In this document: positions 19,819-28,970 of the stretch, in pieces
Layout: the number at the start of each line of letters is the position of its first letter
Numbering within the stretch: position 1 is the stretch's first letter
Assembly: GCA_023382535.1 (NCBI GenBank)
Contig: JAHDWA010000033.1
Span: 1 to 64,000 of the forward strand
Reading direction: 5' to 3'
DNA length: 64,000 nt
From: Anaerolineae bacterium
GTDB taxonomy: Bacteria > Chloroflexota > Anaerolineae > 4572-78 > J111
Position numbers and translations under genes: made by a program
The notes under the pieces: model-generated
The model's input: the letters and a program-made list of their open reading frames with translations, nothing else
Database searches by the model: none
What the model was told of the DNA's origin: nothing

Positions 19819-19929
19819 GAGGAAGTTGTCAGTTAACAGGCGTTGAACTAAAGAGGGGGCGAGTTTTTGCCGTCCCCTCTCTAGCCGGTTAGCTCCAAAT
19901 TTACTATTGATGAGAGGTTTTATTAAATA

Positions 19930-21246
19930 ATGCATATCGCAATTTTTGGCTTAGGGTATGTCGGTTGTGTCTCTGCCGCTTGTTTGGCTAAAGAGGGACA
20001 CCAAGTTATCGGGGTGGACGTAAATCCGCTGAAAGTGGAGATGATTAACGCGGGTCAAAGTCCTATCATTGAAGCTGGCGTAGATGACCTGATCCGTCGA
20101 GCAGTTGCCGCCGGTAAATTGAGTGCAACCACTGAAGCGGCAGAAGCAATTGCCAAAGCCGATCTTTCCTTTATCGCTGTCGGCACGCCGAGCAACGAAA
20201 ATGGCAGTCTGGATCTGAAATACGTCCGCCATGTTGTTCAGGAAATCGGCCAGGCCCTGGCTGGTCAAAATAAGTATCACGTAGTGGCTGTGCGCAGCAC
20301 CGTCTTGCCGGGGACAGTGATGGGTGAAGTGATCCCACTTTTGGAAGAGGCATCGGGCGGAAAAGTCGGAGCGGATTTTGGGGTTTGCTCCAACCCCGAA
20401 TTTTTGCGGGAAGGAACTGCCGTAGCCGATTTTTATCAGCCTGCTTTTACGTTAATTGGCCAGTGGGACGAACGGAGCGGTGACCGGGTCGCTGCTGTCT
20501 ATCAAAATATAGATGCGCCTATTGTTCGCACGGATATACCTACCGCTGAAATGATTAAATATGTGAGCAACACGTTTCATGCCTTAAAAATTACTTTTGC
20601 TAATGAAATTGGCAATTTCTGCAAAAAAGTAGGCATAGACAGCCACGAGGTCATGCGTATCTTTTCTATGGATACCAAGCTGAATATATCACCGGCTTAC
20701 TTAAAACCTGGTTATGCTTTTGGTGGTTCCTGCTTGCCCAAGGATTTGCGTGCTCTACTTCACCGGGCCCGGCAGGAGGATTTGGAGTTGCCGGTTTTGC
20801 AGGCTATTCCTCGCAGCAACGAGTTACAAGCCCGCCTGGGTGTGGAAGCTGTATTACGGACTGGCAAAAAACGGGTTGGTATTCTGGGGCTTAGCTTTAA
20901 AGCAGGTACTGATGACCTGCGCGAGAGTCCCTTGGTGTATCTCGCCGAAACTTTATTGGGCAAAGGTTACGATTTAAGGATTTATGATGAAAATGTCTCA
21001 ATGGCCAGGCTGACCGGAGCCAACAAGCAGTACATCGAAAAAGTAATTCCCCATATTTCCTCATTACTCTGTTCATCCCTTGACGAAATATTGGATATGT
21101 CTGATATACTCGTCATCGGAAATCGTCTTCCTGTGACCGCCAACCTCCTCAACGGCTCTAATGGTCATCATATAATTATTGACTTGGTGCGCATTCATGA
21201 AACGCTGAACGGTTTAGATGAAAATTATCAAGGAATTTGCTGGTAA
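19930..21246 (+). CDS. algD: GDP-mannose/UDP-glucose 6-dehydrogenase (AlgD-like)
   Basis: 438 residues. The N-terminal Rossmann motif IFGLGYVGCVSAACLAKEGH and GVDVNPLKVEMINAGQSPI read closely like GDP-mannose 6-dehydrogenases. The catalytic cysteine is in YAFGGSCLPKDLRAL (about residues 258-272). The enzyme oxidises the C6 hydroxyl of a nucleotide sugar to a uronic acid using two NAD+, giving acidic sugars for exopolysaccharide. The AlgD-like sequence favours GDP-mannose over UDP-glucose, but this is judgement from recognition. Downstream, the secreted-protein gene starts 31 bp after the stop. Confidence 0.85.
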   Translation: MHIAIFGLGYVGCVSAACLAKEGHQVIGVDVNPLKVEMINAGQSPIIEAGVDDLIRRAVAAGKLSATTEAAEAIAKADLSFIAVGTPSNENGSLDLKYVRHVVQEIGQALAGQNKYHVVAVRSTVLPGTVMGEVIPLLEEASGGKVGADFGVCSNPEFLREGTAVADFYQPAFTLIGQWDERSGDRVAAVYQNIDAPIVRTDIPTAEMIKYVSNTFHALKITFANEIGNFCKKVGIDSHEVMRIFSMDTKLNISPAYLKPGYAFGGSCLPKDLRALLHRARQEDLELPVLQAIPRSNELQARLGVEAVLRTGKKRVGILGLSFKAGTDDLRESPLVYLAETLLGKGYDLRIYDENVSMARLTGANKQYIEKVIPHISSLLCSSLDEILDMSDILVIGNRLPVTANLLNGSNGHHIIIDLVRIHETLNGLDENYQGICW

Positions 21247-21277
21247 AGGTTTAGAGCATCTGCAGAGGGCTTTGAAA

Positions 21278-23635
21278 ATGGCAAAAATTTTATCCAAGTT
21301 TAGCCTAATAGCCTCGATAGCTTTTTTAGGCGTGTTGATATTCAATCCAGAATTGGCTGCTGCCCAATGGCCTCCCTTTCGTTTTGTTATTAACCCCGCC
21401 TATCAGAATGGTAAGATAACTTATAACATTACCTTTTCTAATCGAGCCGACTGGTCAATGACAGACGTAACGATTACGATGTCAATTCCGGAAGGAACGC
21501 GTTTTCTGGAAGCTTCTGCTCAATCTAATACTCAAGCCACCTTCGATGGTAAAGAGGTTACATTTTTTACCTCTACCTTTCACCGGCCAATCAGAAATGC
21601 TTCGTTTGTTGTTGAGGTTACAGACCCAGCTCTGACCGTTTTTACGACCCATGCCTGGATTGCCTGGAAAGGCGATGAGCCGGGCAATTACGTAACTGAT
21701 GAAAATTCTTTTGACATTACCCGCCCCCCCTTAGTTTGGGAGCCACCCGCTGCGTCTCGCTTACGGCTTGATCTCAATGCTCTGGTAACGGGAGATACTG
21801 TCACTTATTACGTCTATCCCACTAATGTGAGTTCGGTACGGATGTGGGATTTGAAAATCAATGTTCCTATACCTGAAGGTTCTACCTTTGTCTCTGCTGA
21901 AGCTCCACCCAGGTTTGCAGCTAGTTTTACCGGCCAGGAGGTTTCCTTTTTTATTTCCGAGTTAGAGCGAGGTGTTAAGGCAGGTCCATTAAGCTTTAAG
22001 GTCGCTCTCGCCGGCATGCCTCCCTCCCTGCTCACCACGCATGCCTGGGCTGCGTGGAAAAACGTAGGCTCAAGAGTCGGGCGTACTATTCCCCCTCAAG
22101 AGGAGATGGTAAGTGGCGATGTCATCGTTCAGCCATATACGTTGCAGCATGTGTATGCAGAGGTGAGGGGTGATGTGCCATTTGCTAATTATGATCTAAT
22201 CAGCGTCGCCCTGGGGTTAGAAGGCTCAGCTCTAAAAGTCATCTTTTACACGGACGATTATTTAGGACCCGCCAGTACCGCTTTGCAGTTCCATTTATTC
22301 ATTGATAAGGATTGTCGTGCCGATAGTGGGGAACAGGCCGGTGGTATGGGTCGAGATTACTCCATCAGGTATCGGCATCATCGAAATCGAGCTGATCTGG
22401 GTACCTGGGATGAAGAACAGAAAAAGTGGAACTGGCAGCGCCTAGATTTTAGCAGTCCAGCCGATCAAAAAATGGTAGCCCTCACGATACCCTCTAACTT
22501 GCTTGAGGATAGTTCACAGTTCTGCTGGCAAGCACTGGCTAGAAACTTATCCAAGGAGTTCAGTTCACCCCTGCCCAATGACCGGACAGCTATTCTGACA
22601 TACAATAAAATGGCCTTAACGGAGACTACCCCGGTAACCACGCCTGTTGGATTTGCAGCGAATACGTCCGGCCCTGGCATTACCTCGACTCAAATAATTA
22701 CCCCCTCTGTTACCTCGACTATGGGTGGTAAATTAGCTGTACCGCTCGATAGTGGTTGGGCCACCTATAATATCCATATCTTTTCAATGCCTGCTGGTCT
22801 GGAGATTATGCAAATTGCCAATGCCCGCCAGCCGAATTTTCGACTTGATGGCCAGCGATTGTTGGTCAATCATGAAGGGGGTGGGATAGAAAATGTCTTT
22901 GAATATAACCTGCTTGACGGTACAAACAGGCAAGTTGGAGATGGACCTAAAGATTCACACCCTTATTATGATGTTGGGGGTAATCGAGTTGCTTTTGATA
23001 ACCCTGAACTTATCATCGGCGCGAAAGGAATCCGCCAACCTTTTATCTTTGTGCAGTGTGGTTTAATGCCTCCCCACCTGGAAACAGAGCCGCGCTGTCG
23101 GGACATCCCCTCCCTGGGTGTGTTAGTCCCAGCCGGCCAGATGGGCGAGATTCAGGGAACCCACCCGGTCTGGACCAGCACCGATATGATTGCCTACAAG
23201 GGCTGCAACACCTGGGCTGGAGCTAGGTTGTGTGGTATCTATGTTGTCCCTTCAACCTCCACCAAAGGCTTCAGCGACGGTTTTATTCCCCAGCAGCTTA
23301 CCAGCGATACAAGTGATATCCCTGCCGATACCAAGGGCAACTTCATTGCCTTCACTTCACAGCGGGACGGCAACTGGGAAGCTTATATCATGGATTTGAA
23401 TGGCAATGGGGTGAAAAATTTGTCTAACAGCCCAGAGGCTAATGATGGCCTCCCCACCATTTCGCCTGATGGCAATTGGGTCGCTTTTGTGTCGGACCGG
23501 GGTGGGCTTTGGGCTGTATGGGCGGTGCCTGTAACGGGAGGAGACCCCCAAAAGTTGTTTGACCTGCCTGCTGCTCAGCCCTGGGGGGATGGTGATCGGA
23601 GCTGGACCAATGAGCGTATTTCATGGGGACCCTAA
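21278..23635 (+). CDS. Secreted protein with DUF11-like repeats and TolB-type beta-propeller
   Basis: About 785 residues from ATG 21278 (MAKILSKFSLIASIAF...), chosen because it gives a typical signal peptide ending ELAAAQ and follows AGAGGG. An in-frame ATG at 21218 would overlap the dehydrogenase gene. Two related beta domains follow (IPEGTRFLEASAQ and IPEGSTFVSAEAP, each with DWSMTDV/RMWDLKI-like strands). A middle domain is unassigned. The C-terminal third contains WD40/PD40-like blades (FIAFTSQRDGNWEAYIMDLN and WVAFVSDRGGLWAVWAVPV). Probably an extracellular binding or scaffolding protein. It ends 14 bp from the convergent next gene. Confidence 0.65.
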   Translation: MAKILSKFSLIASIAFLGVLIFNPELAAAQWPPFRFVINPAYQNGKITYNITFSNRADWSMTDVTITMSIPEGTRFLEASAQSNTQATFDGKEVTFFTSTFHRPIRNASFVVEVTDPALTVFTTHAWIAWKGDEPGNYVTDENSFDITRPPLVWEPPAASRLRLDLNALVTGDTVTYYVYPTNVSSVRMWDLKINVPIPEGSTFVSAEAPPRFAASFTGQEVSFFISELERGVKAGPLSFKVALAGMPPSLLTTHAWAAWKNVGSRVGRTIPPQEEMVSGDVIVQPYTLQHVYAEVRGDVPFANYDLISVALGLEGSALKVIFYTDDYLGPASTALQFHLFIDKDCRADSGEQAGGMGRDYSIRYRHHRNRADLGTWDEEQKKWNWQRLDFSSPADQKMVALTIPSNLLEDSSQFCWQALARNLSKEFSSPLPNDRTAILTYNKMALTETTPVTTPVGFAANTSGPGITSTQIITPSVTSTMGGKLAVPLDSGWATYNIHIFSMPAGLEIMQIANARQPNFRLDGQRLLVNHEGGGIENVFEYNLLDGTNRQVGDGPKDSHPYYDVGGNRVAFDNPELIIGAKGIRQPFIFVQCGLMPPHLETEPRCRDIPSLGVLVPAGQMGEIQGTHPVWTSTDMIAYKGCNTWAGARLCGIYVVPSTSTKGFSDGFIPQQLTSDTSDIPADTKGNFIAFTSQRDGNWEAYIMDLNGNGVKNLSNSPEANDGLPTISPDGNWVAFVSDRGGLWAVWAVPVTGGDPQKLFDLPAAQPWGDGDRSWTNERISWGP

Positions 23636-23649
23636 CTGCGTCAATCTTT

Positions 23650-24741
23650 CTACCGCACAGTATGAGCCTTCAACCTGGCCTCATCCACTGTAATCTCCGC
23701 CAGCGTATCTAACTCCAGGTAGCCATCCACCAACTCGATGGGCCGGTTAACAATTTCATCTTCCAATTTCAGGAAAAAGCTCAGCTCAGAAGGATAGTCA
23801 ATTCCGGCCAGCCCGGCAAAGATAGCCGCCCGAATTGTGCCCAGGGTTGAACTGGCCTGTGAGCCGACCATCACCCCTTTTTGCCCCTGTCGAGCCGCAG
23901 CTAGCATTTGTAATGACTGAGAGTAGCCGGTTCGAGCGGTTTTGATGTTGAGAATATCAAACGTGTTAAATCGGAACTCGCGGGCCAGGTCGCGGGGTGT
24001 AAAGGCGCTGTCATCGGCAATGAGCGGCAGGATTTCCATGTGGCGCAAGGCGGCTCGCTCCGGGATCATCTCGACGGGCAGCGGCTCCTCGACGTACAGA
24101 ATGCCCAGGTCAGCCAGTTGCCGGAGCTGGGCCGGGGCCTCTTCCGGCAGCAGGCCCTCGTTGGCATCGGCATACAGCTCAAGCTGACTGCCTGCGAACT
24201 CTGCTTGCAGTGTTTGGATGAGGGCTATATCCTGGGCAAAGTTGCGTCCAACTTTAACTTTGAGGACTCGGACTCCCCGCTCGTAAACGGCTTTCGCTTC
24301 AGCCAGCATGCTGGCTGGGTTGGAAATGCCCAAAATATAGGAAACTTTAATTTTACGGTTCGGCGGGTTGAGATAAGCCAGTAGATTTTGTCCTTGCCAG
24401 GCCGCCAGAGCTTCATGCAGAGCAATATCTACCGCCCCCTTGGCCGTATGATTGTTGGCAATGACCGCCATGCGCCGGTTAGCCTCTTCAAGCTGGGTCA
24501 CATCCAAGCCCACCAATTGCGGAGCGAAATATTTTTGGATGATAGCCTGGATAGACTCGGGTGTTTCGCCATAAATGGTGGGGCGGGGCGTCGCTTCAGC
24601 CAGGCCCATGTGCCCCGTATCGGTGATGACCCGCACCAGGACATGTTCTAAAACATCCAGGCGGCTCGCCTTACCCCAGCTTAGGGCGCCGGCCATCGGC
24701 AGGCGGAAGGTTAAGGTCTGAATCTCGGCAATTTTTGGCAT
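23650..24741 (-). CDS. Mandelate racemase/muconate-lactonizing enzyme family (dipeptide-epimerase-like)
   Basis: 363 residues from ATG 24741, preceded by AGGAA; a TTG four codons upstream lacks its own RBS. Enolase-superfamily residues are visible: the KxK pair in RVLKVKVGRN, metal ligands in YADANEG, VEEPLP and IADDSA, and the opposing Lys in FDILNIKTARTG. The GSQASSTLG loop fits the MLE subgroup, which includes Ala-Glu/dipeptide epimerases, muconate cycloisomerases and o-succinylbenzoate synthases. No peptide-recycling or menaquinone genes adjoin it, so the exact reaction is open. Transcribed after the P-loop ATPase gene. Confidence 0.8.
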   Translation of the reverse strand: MPKIAEIQTLTFRLPMAGALSWGKASRLDVLEHVLVRVITDTGHMGLAEATPRPTIYGETPESIQAIIQKYFAPQLVGLDVTQLEEANRRMAVIANNHTAKGAVDIALHEALAAWQGQNLLAYLNPPNRKIKVSYILGISNPASMLAEAKAVYERGVRVLKVKVGRNFAQDIALIQTLQAEFAGSQLELYADANEGLLPEEAPAQLRQLADLGILYVEEPLPVEMIPERAALRHMEILPLIADDSAFTPRDLAREFRFNTFDILNIKTARTGYSQSLQMLAAARQGQKGVMVGSQASSTLGTIRAAIFAGLAGIDYPSELSFFLKLEDEIVNRPIELVDGYLELDTLAEITVDEARLKAHTVR

Positions 24742-24771
24742 AGATTCCTGCAACTAAAACGAAAAATTTCC

Positions 24772-24808
24772 CGATCTCGTTCCCAAACTCAGTTTGGGAA
24801 CGAGATCG
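24772..24808. repeat. Perfect 18-bp palindrome
   Basis: Arms CGATCTCGTTCCCAAACT (24772-24789) and its exact reverse complement (24791-24808) surround one base. It fills most of the 71 bp between two minus-strand genes. There is no T-run on either side, so it looks more like a REP-type dispersed palindrome than a terminator. GTTCCCA...TGGGAAC palindromes are common intergenic repeats in several phyla. Confidence 0.75.
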
Positions 24809-24812
24809 CAAG

Positions 24813-25634
24813 CTATTTAAGCCAGGCAGCGACTCGTTCTGCTACGGTGTGGGGAGAGTGCGTGGCCGTATCAACCACCAGCACTTTTGTCGAGGGTAGC
24901 GTATGGCTTAAGTAGACCCGGGCCGTGTTGGAGTCATAATTACGCCGCTCCTTAACGATAATAGAGATTTTCTGGACTACCTCATCTACGGGAATCTGAG
25001 CCAGGCGCGCCCCTTTGGCAATTTGCTGCAACTGTTCCTCACTGAAAATAGCTTCGATGTTAGGTACGGCCAGTAAAGCCGCCGTTAAATTTTGACTGGC
25101 CAGTGGACTTTGCGTAGCAACGCTGTCGGTTATATCAAAAACATCGCCCCGCTTTAAAAGGCGGTTGAGCCGGATGGTATCAGGTGCATCCAGGACCACA
25201 AAGCGCGCTTCGGGAAAATAAGTGACGGCATGTTGAACTTCATTCAGGCCCCGCAGACCGTCGAAAATGAACAGGGAGTGGGTGTGGCTGGAGTGGACAG
25301 CCAGGCCGCTCAGGGCATGGGCCATCCCGCCAGGAAACTTGGTCCGGTAGCGCGCGGTATACTCAAAGCGCTCTACCCGGTCGGTAATCGGGTGAAGCGG
25401 CTCCCCTGCTTCTGCTTGAAGCGAGGTAATGATAATTTCGTCGGTAATCTCCCGACGATTGGGTAATAAAGTGAAATTCAGGCCGTTTTGCGGCAGCAGT
25501 TCCAAAACGGTTGACTTACCCACTCCCGTTAAGCCGACCAGAATCACCAAAGGTAATTTGGTCAGCGCTTGAAAGCCCAGAGGTATTGGTTCAGCCTCGG
25601 CGGCAAATGCTACAGTATCGGCTAAAAATCTCAT
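24813..25634 (-). CDS. P-loop ATPase of unknown function
   Basis: 273 residues. A Walker A motif (ILVGLTGVGKSTVLELL, about residues 31-47) is certain. A possible Walker B is SLFIFDGLRGL, and FVVLDAPDTIRLNRLLKRGD resembles the LID-type region of small-molecule kinases. Otherwise I do not recognise the family. The start follows AGAGGACGGG. It sits 71 bp upstream of the enolase-superfamily gene and may be co-transcribed through the palindrome at 24772. Confidence 0.6.
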   Translation of the reverse strand: MRFLADTVAFAAEAEPIPLGFQALTKLPLVILVGLTGVGKSTVLELLPQNGLNFTLLPNRREITDEIIITSLQAEAGEPLHPITDRVERFEYTARYRTKFPGGMAHALSGLAVHSSHTHSLFIFDGLRGLNEVQHAVTYFPEARFVVLDAPDTIRLNRLLKRGDVFDITDSVATQSPLASQNLTAALLAVPNIEAIFSEEQLQQIAKGARLAQIPVDEVVQKISIIVKERRNYDSNTARVYLSHTLPSTKVLVVDTATHSPHTVAERVAAWLK

Positions 25635-25800
25635 TTTTGCCCGTCCTCTACTGTGGGCGGGATTTTACCCTAAAAAAACAAAATTGTCACTAATTTCGGA
25701 GGCTGGTAGAAGGCTTTTCGTTGAGGAAGATTTTTACATCTTTCAGTATAATAGCCTCTGGCATCGCTCGTGAGGAATGATAAGGGGTGGGAATTTTGGT

Positions 25801-25829
25801 TTGCAGCCCCTCTCTATCCATGCTACAAT
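25801..25829 (+). promoter_or_regulatory. Probable sigma-70 promoter for the first S41 protease
   Basis: TTGCAG (25801-25806), 17 bp spacer, and an extended -10 TGC-TACAAT (25821-25829). It lies about 40 bp upstream of the chosen start at 25871 and would be inside the gene if the longer frame (GTG/ATG-type starts near 25787) were used. A second TATAAT is at 25747-25752 with a poor -35. Confidence 0.5.
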
Positions 25830-25870
25830 TTTCCTCAAATTCAATAGATTTAAGTTTTTGGAAAGGTGCC

Positions 25871-27070
25871 ATGCAACTTGCAATAAAAATCGCACTGACA
25901 ACTCTAATCGCCATGTTTATCTTCATTATGGGCGCGGGCGCCGGCTATGCTGTTCGCGATTATGTAGTGGACGACCAACCCACCGTCGAAGAACTTCAAT
26001 CGCTTAGTCTGTACTGGGAAGTTTGGCATCGGGTGGAACAGCAGTTTTACGGTAAAGTCCCGGATGCTCCACTCTCAACTTATGGAGCCATCCGCGGCGC
26101 GTTAGCGACTCTGAATGACCCGTACACTCTGTTTATTGAACCGGAACCGGCCAAGGAAGAGAAAGCTCAATTGGAAGGCAGGTTCGGCGGGATTGGCGCG
26201 TTTATCCAGCGTGATGAAGCGGGGCGGGTCATTCTCGACCCGATGCCTGACCAACCGGCTGAGAAAGCAGGAGTGCGCAAGGGTGATATCCTGGTGGCGG
26301 TTGATGGCCAGCCAATTGCCCAGGAGATGAGTACAGAGGATGTCGTAAAAATGGTTAAGGGTGAGGTCGGGACCAAAGTGGTGCTGACCGTTCAGCGCGA
26401 AGGAGTTGAAAACACCCTGGACATTACCATTGAGCGCGCGCCGATAGAAACACCCAGCGCCCAGTGGCGTATTTTAGAGCAGGCGTCCAAGATCGGCTAC
26501 ATTCAGTTGACCTCTTTCACCGAGCGCAGCAATAAAGAGTTGGATCGTGCTTTTGAGGAGCTAACAGCTCAGGGGGCCGAATCTTACATTCTGGATTTGC
26601 GGGGCAATGGCGGCGGCCTGTTGGAAACAGCGGTAGATGTTGCCAGCCAGTTCCTGCGTAATGGCATCATCCTCCGCGAAGATCGTAAAAATGAGGGCGA
26701 GCGGGTCTATGATGTTCGTCCTGGCGGTAAAGCCCTGGATCAGCCCCTGGTCCTGCTGGTCAACGGCGGCACTGCCAGCGCCAGCGAGATTGTGGCCGGG
26801 GCCTTGCAGGACTACAAGCGAGCTACCCTGATTGGCGAGAAGACTTTTGGTAAGGGGAGCGTCCAACTGATCTATGAACTGTCGGATGCCTCCCGCCTGC
26901 ACGTCACAGTGGCTAAGTGGTTTACCCCCAATAATAATGCGATTGACGGCACCGGGCTAAAACCTGATATTGAAGTGTTGATCACCGACGAAGATCGGGC
27001 TAATAATCGTGATCCGCAGCTAGAGCGGGCCATTGGTTTTTTGACTAATGGTGAGAGTGTCACCCAATAA
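25871..27070 (+). CDS. S41 family C-terminal processing peptidase (copy A)
   Basis: About 399 residues from ATG 25871 (MQLAIKIALTTLIAMFIF...), which gives an N-terminal membrane anchor and has GGAAAGG upstream. A PDZ domain follows (VILDPMPDQPAEKAGVRKGD, IL VAVDGQPI). The protease core carries the catalytic Ser in GTASASEIVAGALQDYKRA and Lys in GEKTFGKGSVQL. Ctp proteases cleave C-terminal tails of periplasmic or exported proteins. A second copy follows 63 bp after the stop. These could process the exported proteins with conserved C-terminal tails encoded nearby; that is speculation. Confidence 0.9.
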   Translation: MQLAIKIALTTLIAMFIFIMGAGAGYAVRDYVVDDQPTVEELQSLSLYWEVWHRVEQQFYGKVPDAPLSTYGAIRGALATLNDPYTLFIEPEPAKEEKAQLEGRFGGIGAFIQRDEAGRVILDPMPDQPAEKAGVRKGDILVAVDGQPIAQEMSTEDVVKMVKGEVGTKVVLTVQREGVENTLDITIERAPIETPSAQWRILEQASKIGYIQLTSFTERSNKELDRAFEELTAQGAESYILDLRGNGGGLLETAVDVASQFLRNGIILREDRKNEGERVYDVRPGGKALDQPLVLLVNGGTASASEIVAGALQDYKRATLIGEKTFGKGSVQLIYELSDASRLHVTVAKWFTPNNNAIDGTGLKPDIEVLITDEDRANNRDPQLERAIGFLTNGESVTQ

Positions 27071-27133
27071 CTAACCCTTATCATTTTGTTAAGATATACC
27101 CCCCATTCTCTCTCTAAAGGAAGGTGTGTTTTT

Positions 27134-28420
27134 ATGATGCGCTACTTCAAGCTCCTGCTCATGGCCCTGTTGGTTCTGGTGGTTGTCATTGGCTCTTTTG
27201 GAGCGGGTATGGCTTTTTACGCTGATTTTTTGAGGCCAGCCCAAACAGTTGCTCAGGTCACGACGGTGTCATTTAACGGCGTGGCTGAATTGGAGCAGCC
27301 GCCAAGCCCCAGCATGCCCCTCACTTCCAGCGAATTTGCCGCATTTTGGGAAGCCTGGTCGTTTTTGGAGAATCAGTTTTACGGGGATATTCCTTCGGAT
27401 AGTGAACGGATGTATGGCGCTATTCGGGGTATGGTTAATTCCTATGGTGACCAGCACACGGCCTTTATTGACCCGGCCCGCGCTGCGGTCATGAGCGAAA
27501 ATATCCGGGGCAGTTTTGAGGGAATTGGGGCGACCATTCGCCTGGATGAACTGGACCGGCTGGTGGTCGTCGAGGCGCTGCCGGAGCGGCCCGCATTTCA
27601 AGCCGGGCTGCGCTCTAAGGATGTTGTGTTAAAAGTAGATGGCCTGCCTGTTGACGGGTTGAGCTTGTATGAAGCCGTCTCCCTGATTCGCGGTCCGGCT
27701 GGTTCTACCGTGGTTCTGATGGTTGCTCGCGAGGGTAGGCCGGAACCGTTGGAGGTTCCGGTGGTCCGGGCCAAAATCGAGATAAAGATTGTTGAGTCGA
27801 AAATATTGGAAGATGCGCCTGAAATTGGCTACGTGCGGTTGACCCAATTTAGCAACGGCGCCGCCAGAAAAGTGGCCCGGGCGATCAAAACCCTGCTTGA
27901 TAGCGGCGCGACAGCCATTGTATTTGATTTGCGGGGTAATCCGGGCGGCCTGTTGTCGGAAGCGGTGGAAGTGAGCAGTTTGTTCGTGGCTGATGGGACC
28001 ATTGTCGTTGAAAAATTAAAGGACGGCCAGGAGAAGCGGTTTAACGCGGCTAACCATCCGCATGTTGCCACTGAAATTCCCTTGGTTCTGCTGGTGAACG
28101 GCGGCAGTGCCAGCGCCAGCGAGATTGTGGCCGGTGCACTGCAAGATTTGAAGCGGGCGGCTCTCGTCGGCGAGCAGACGTTTGGCAAAGGTTCGGTGCA
28201 GTTGCCTCACAACCTCTCGGATGGGTCGGAACTGCGGGTCACTATTGCGGAGTGGCTGACTCCTGCTCTCCGTCAAATTAACGGTCAAGGGGTCACGCCC
28301 GATATTACGGTTGAAATGACGCCTGAAGAAGTTGAACAGCAGCTTGATCCGCAGCTAGATGCGGCTGTGGAATATTTGCAGACGACCCAGAAATTGCCGC
28401 TGAGCCAATCAGCAAAATGA
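27134..28420 (+). CDS. S41 family C-terminal processing peptidase (copy B)
   Basis: About 428 residues from ATG 27134, preceded by AAAGGAAGG. Membrane anchor (MMRYFKLLLMALLVLVVVIG), PDZ domain (VVVEALPERPAFQAGLRSKD), and catalytic Ser in GSASASEIVAGALQDLKRA with Lys in GEQTFGKGSVQL. It is a tandem duplicate of the gene at 25871, with a longer linker between anchor and protease. Retention of both dyads suggests two active proteases with different substrates. Confidence 0.9.
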   Translation: MMRYFKLLLMALLVLVVVIGSFGAGMAFYADFLRPAQTVAQVTTVSFNGVAELEQPPSPSMPLTSSEFAAFWEAWSFLENQFYGDIPSDSERMYGAIRGMVNSYGDQHTAFIDPARAAVMSENIRGSFEGIGATIRLDELDRLVVVEALPERPAFQAGLRSKDVVLKVDGLPVDGLSLYEAVSLIRGPAGSTVVLMVAREGRPEPLEVPVVRAKIEIKIVESKILEDAPEIGYVRLTQFSNGAARKVARAIKTLLDSGATAIVFDLRGNPGGLLSEAVEVSSLFVADGTIVVEKLKDGQEKRFNAANHPHVATEIPLVLLVNGGSASASEIVAGALQDLKRAALVGEQTFGKGSVQLPHNLSDGSELRVTIAEWLTPALRQINGQGVTPDITVEMTPEEVEQQLDPQLDAAVEYLQTTQKLPLSQSAK

Positions 28421-28430
28421 ATGGAAGACT

Positions 28431-28492
28431 GGCAGAATGGAAGGCTGGTAAAAATTCCTCAACCTTCCAACCTTCCAGCCCTCCGGCCTTCC
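28431..28492. repeat. Octameric spacer repeat upstream of smpB
   Basis: Four 8-bp units, AACCTTCC AACCTTCC AGCCCTCC GGCCTTCC, run at 28461-28492. Roughly complementary units (GGAAGACT, GGAAGGCT) lie at 28432-28457, so the region can fold as a hairpin. It fills the space up to the smpB start codon and no Shine-Dalgarno sequence is left there. Confidence 0.6.
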
Positions 28493-28496
28493 ACTT

Positions 28497-28970
28497 ATGA
28501 CCAATCAACCCGTAAAAGTTATCGCCACGAATCGAAAAGCGCGCCACGACTATCTCATTGAGGATACATTTGAGGCGGGTATTGTCCTGACCGGCAGCGA
28601 GATCAAATCTGTCCGCGCCGGGCAAGTCAATTTGCGTGATGGCTACGCCGCCATTCGTGAGGGAGAGCTGTGGCTGCTCAATGCTCACATTGCGCCTTAC
28701 CATCAGGCCAGTTATGAAAACCACGAGCCGCGCCGCGACCGTAAATTGTTGATGCACCGCCGCGAAATTAACCGGCTAAACGGCAAACTACAAGAAAAAG
28801 GTCTAACCTTGATTCCCCTGCAACTTTACCTCAAAAATAGCCGGGCCAAAGTGGAATTGGGCCTGGCCCGGGGTAAAAAATTGCATGATAAACGGGAGTC
28901 GCTGCGCGAACGTGATGACCGCCGTCAAATTGCCCGGGCCGTGGGGCGGCGCCAAAAAGGAGTAGAATGA
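28497..28970 (+). CDS. smpB: SsrA-binding protein SmpB
   Basis: 157 residues, standard length. SmpB motifs are clear: ATNRKARHDYLIEDTFEAG, LTGSEIKSVRAGQVNL, APYHQASYENHEPRRDRKL, and the basic C-terminal tail GKKLHDKRESLRERDDRRQ, which enters the decoding site. It binds tmRNA and rescues stalled ribosomes. The stop overlaps the next start by 4 bp. No clear Shine-Dalgarno precedes it because a tandem repeat fills the leader. Confidence 0.97.
   Translation: MTNQPVKVIATNRKARHDYLIEDTFEAGIVLTGSEIKSVRAGQVNLRDGYAAIREGELWLLNAHIAPYHQASYENHEPRRDRKLLMHRREINRLNGKLQEKGLTLIPLQLYLKNSRAKVELGLARGKKLHDKRESLRERDDRRQIARAVGRRQKGVE

Noticed and set aside
19852..19880. Possible terminator hairpin AGAGGGG/CCCCTCT after copy B.
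   Set aside because: Only 7 bp stem, long loop and no T-run after the stem.
21218..21277. In-frame ATG start upstream of the propeller protein.
   Set aside because: It lies inside the AlgD-like gene and would put 20 non-hydrophobic residues before the signal peptide.
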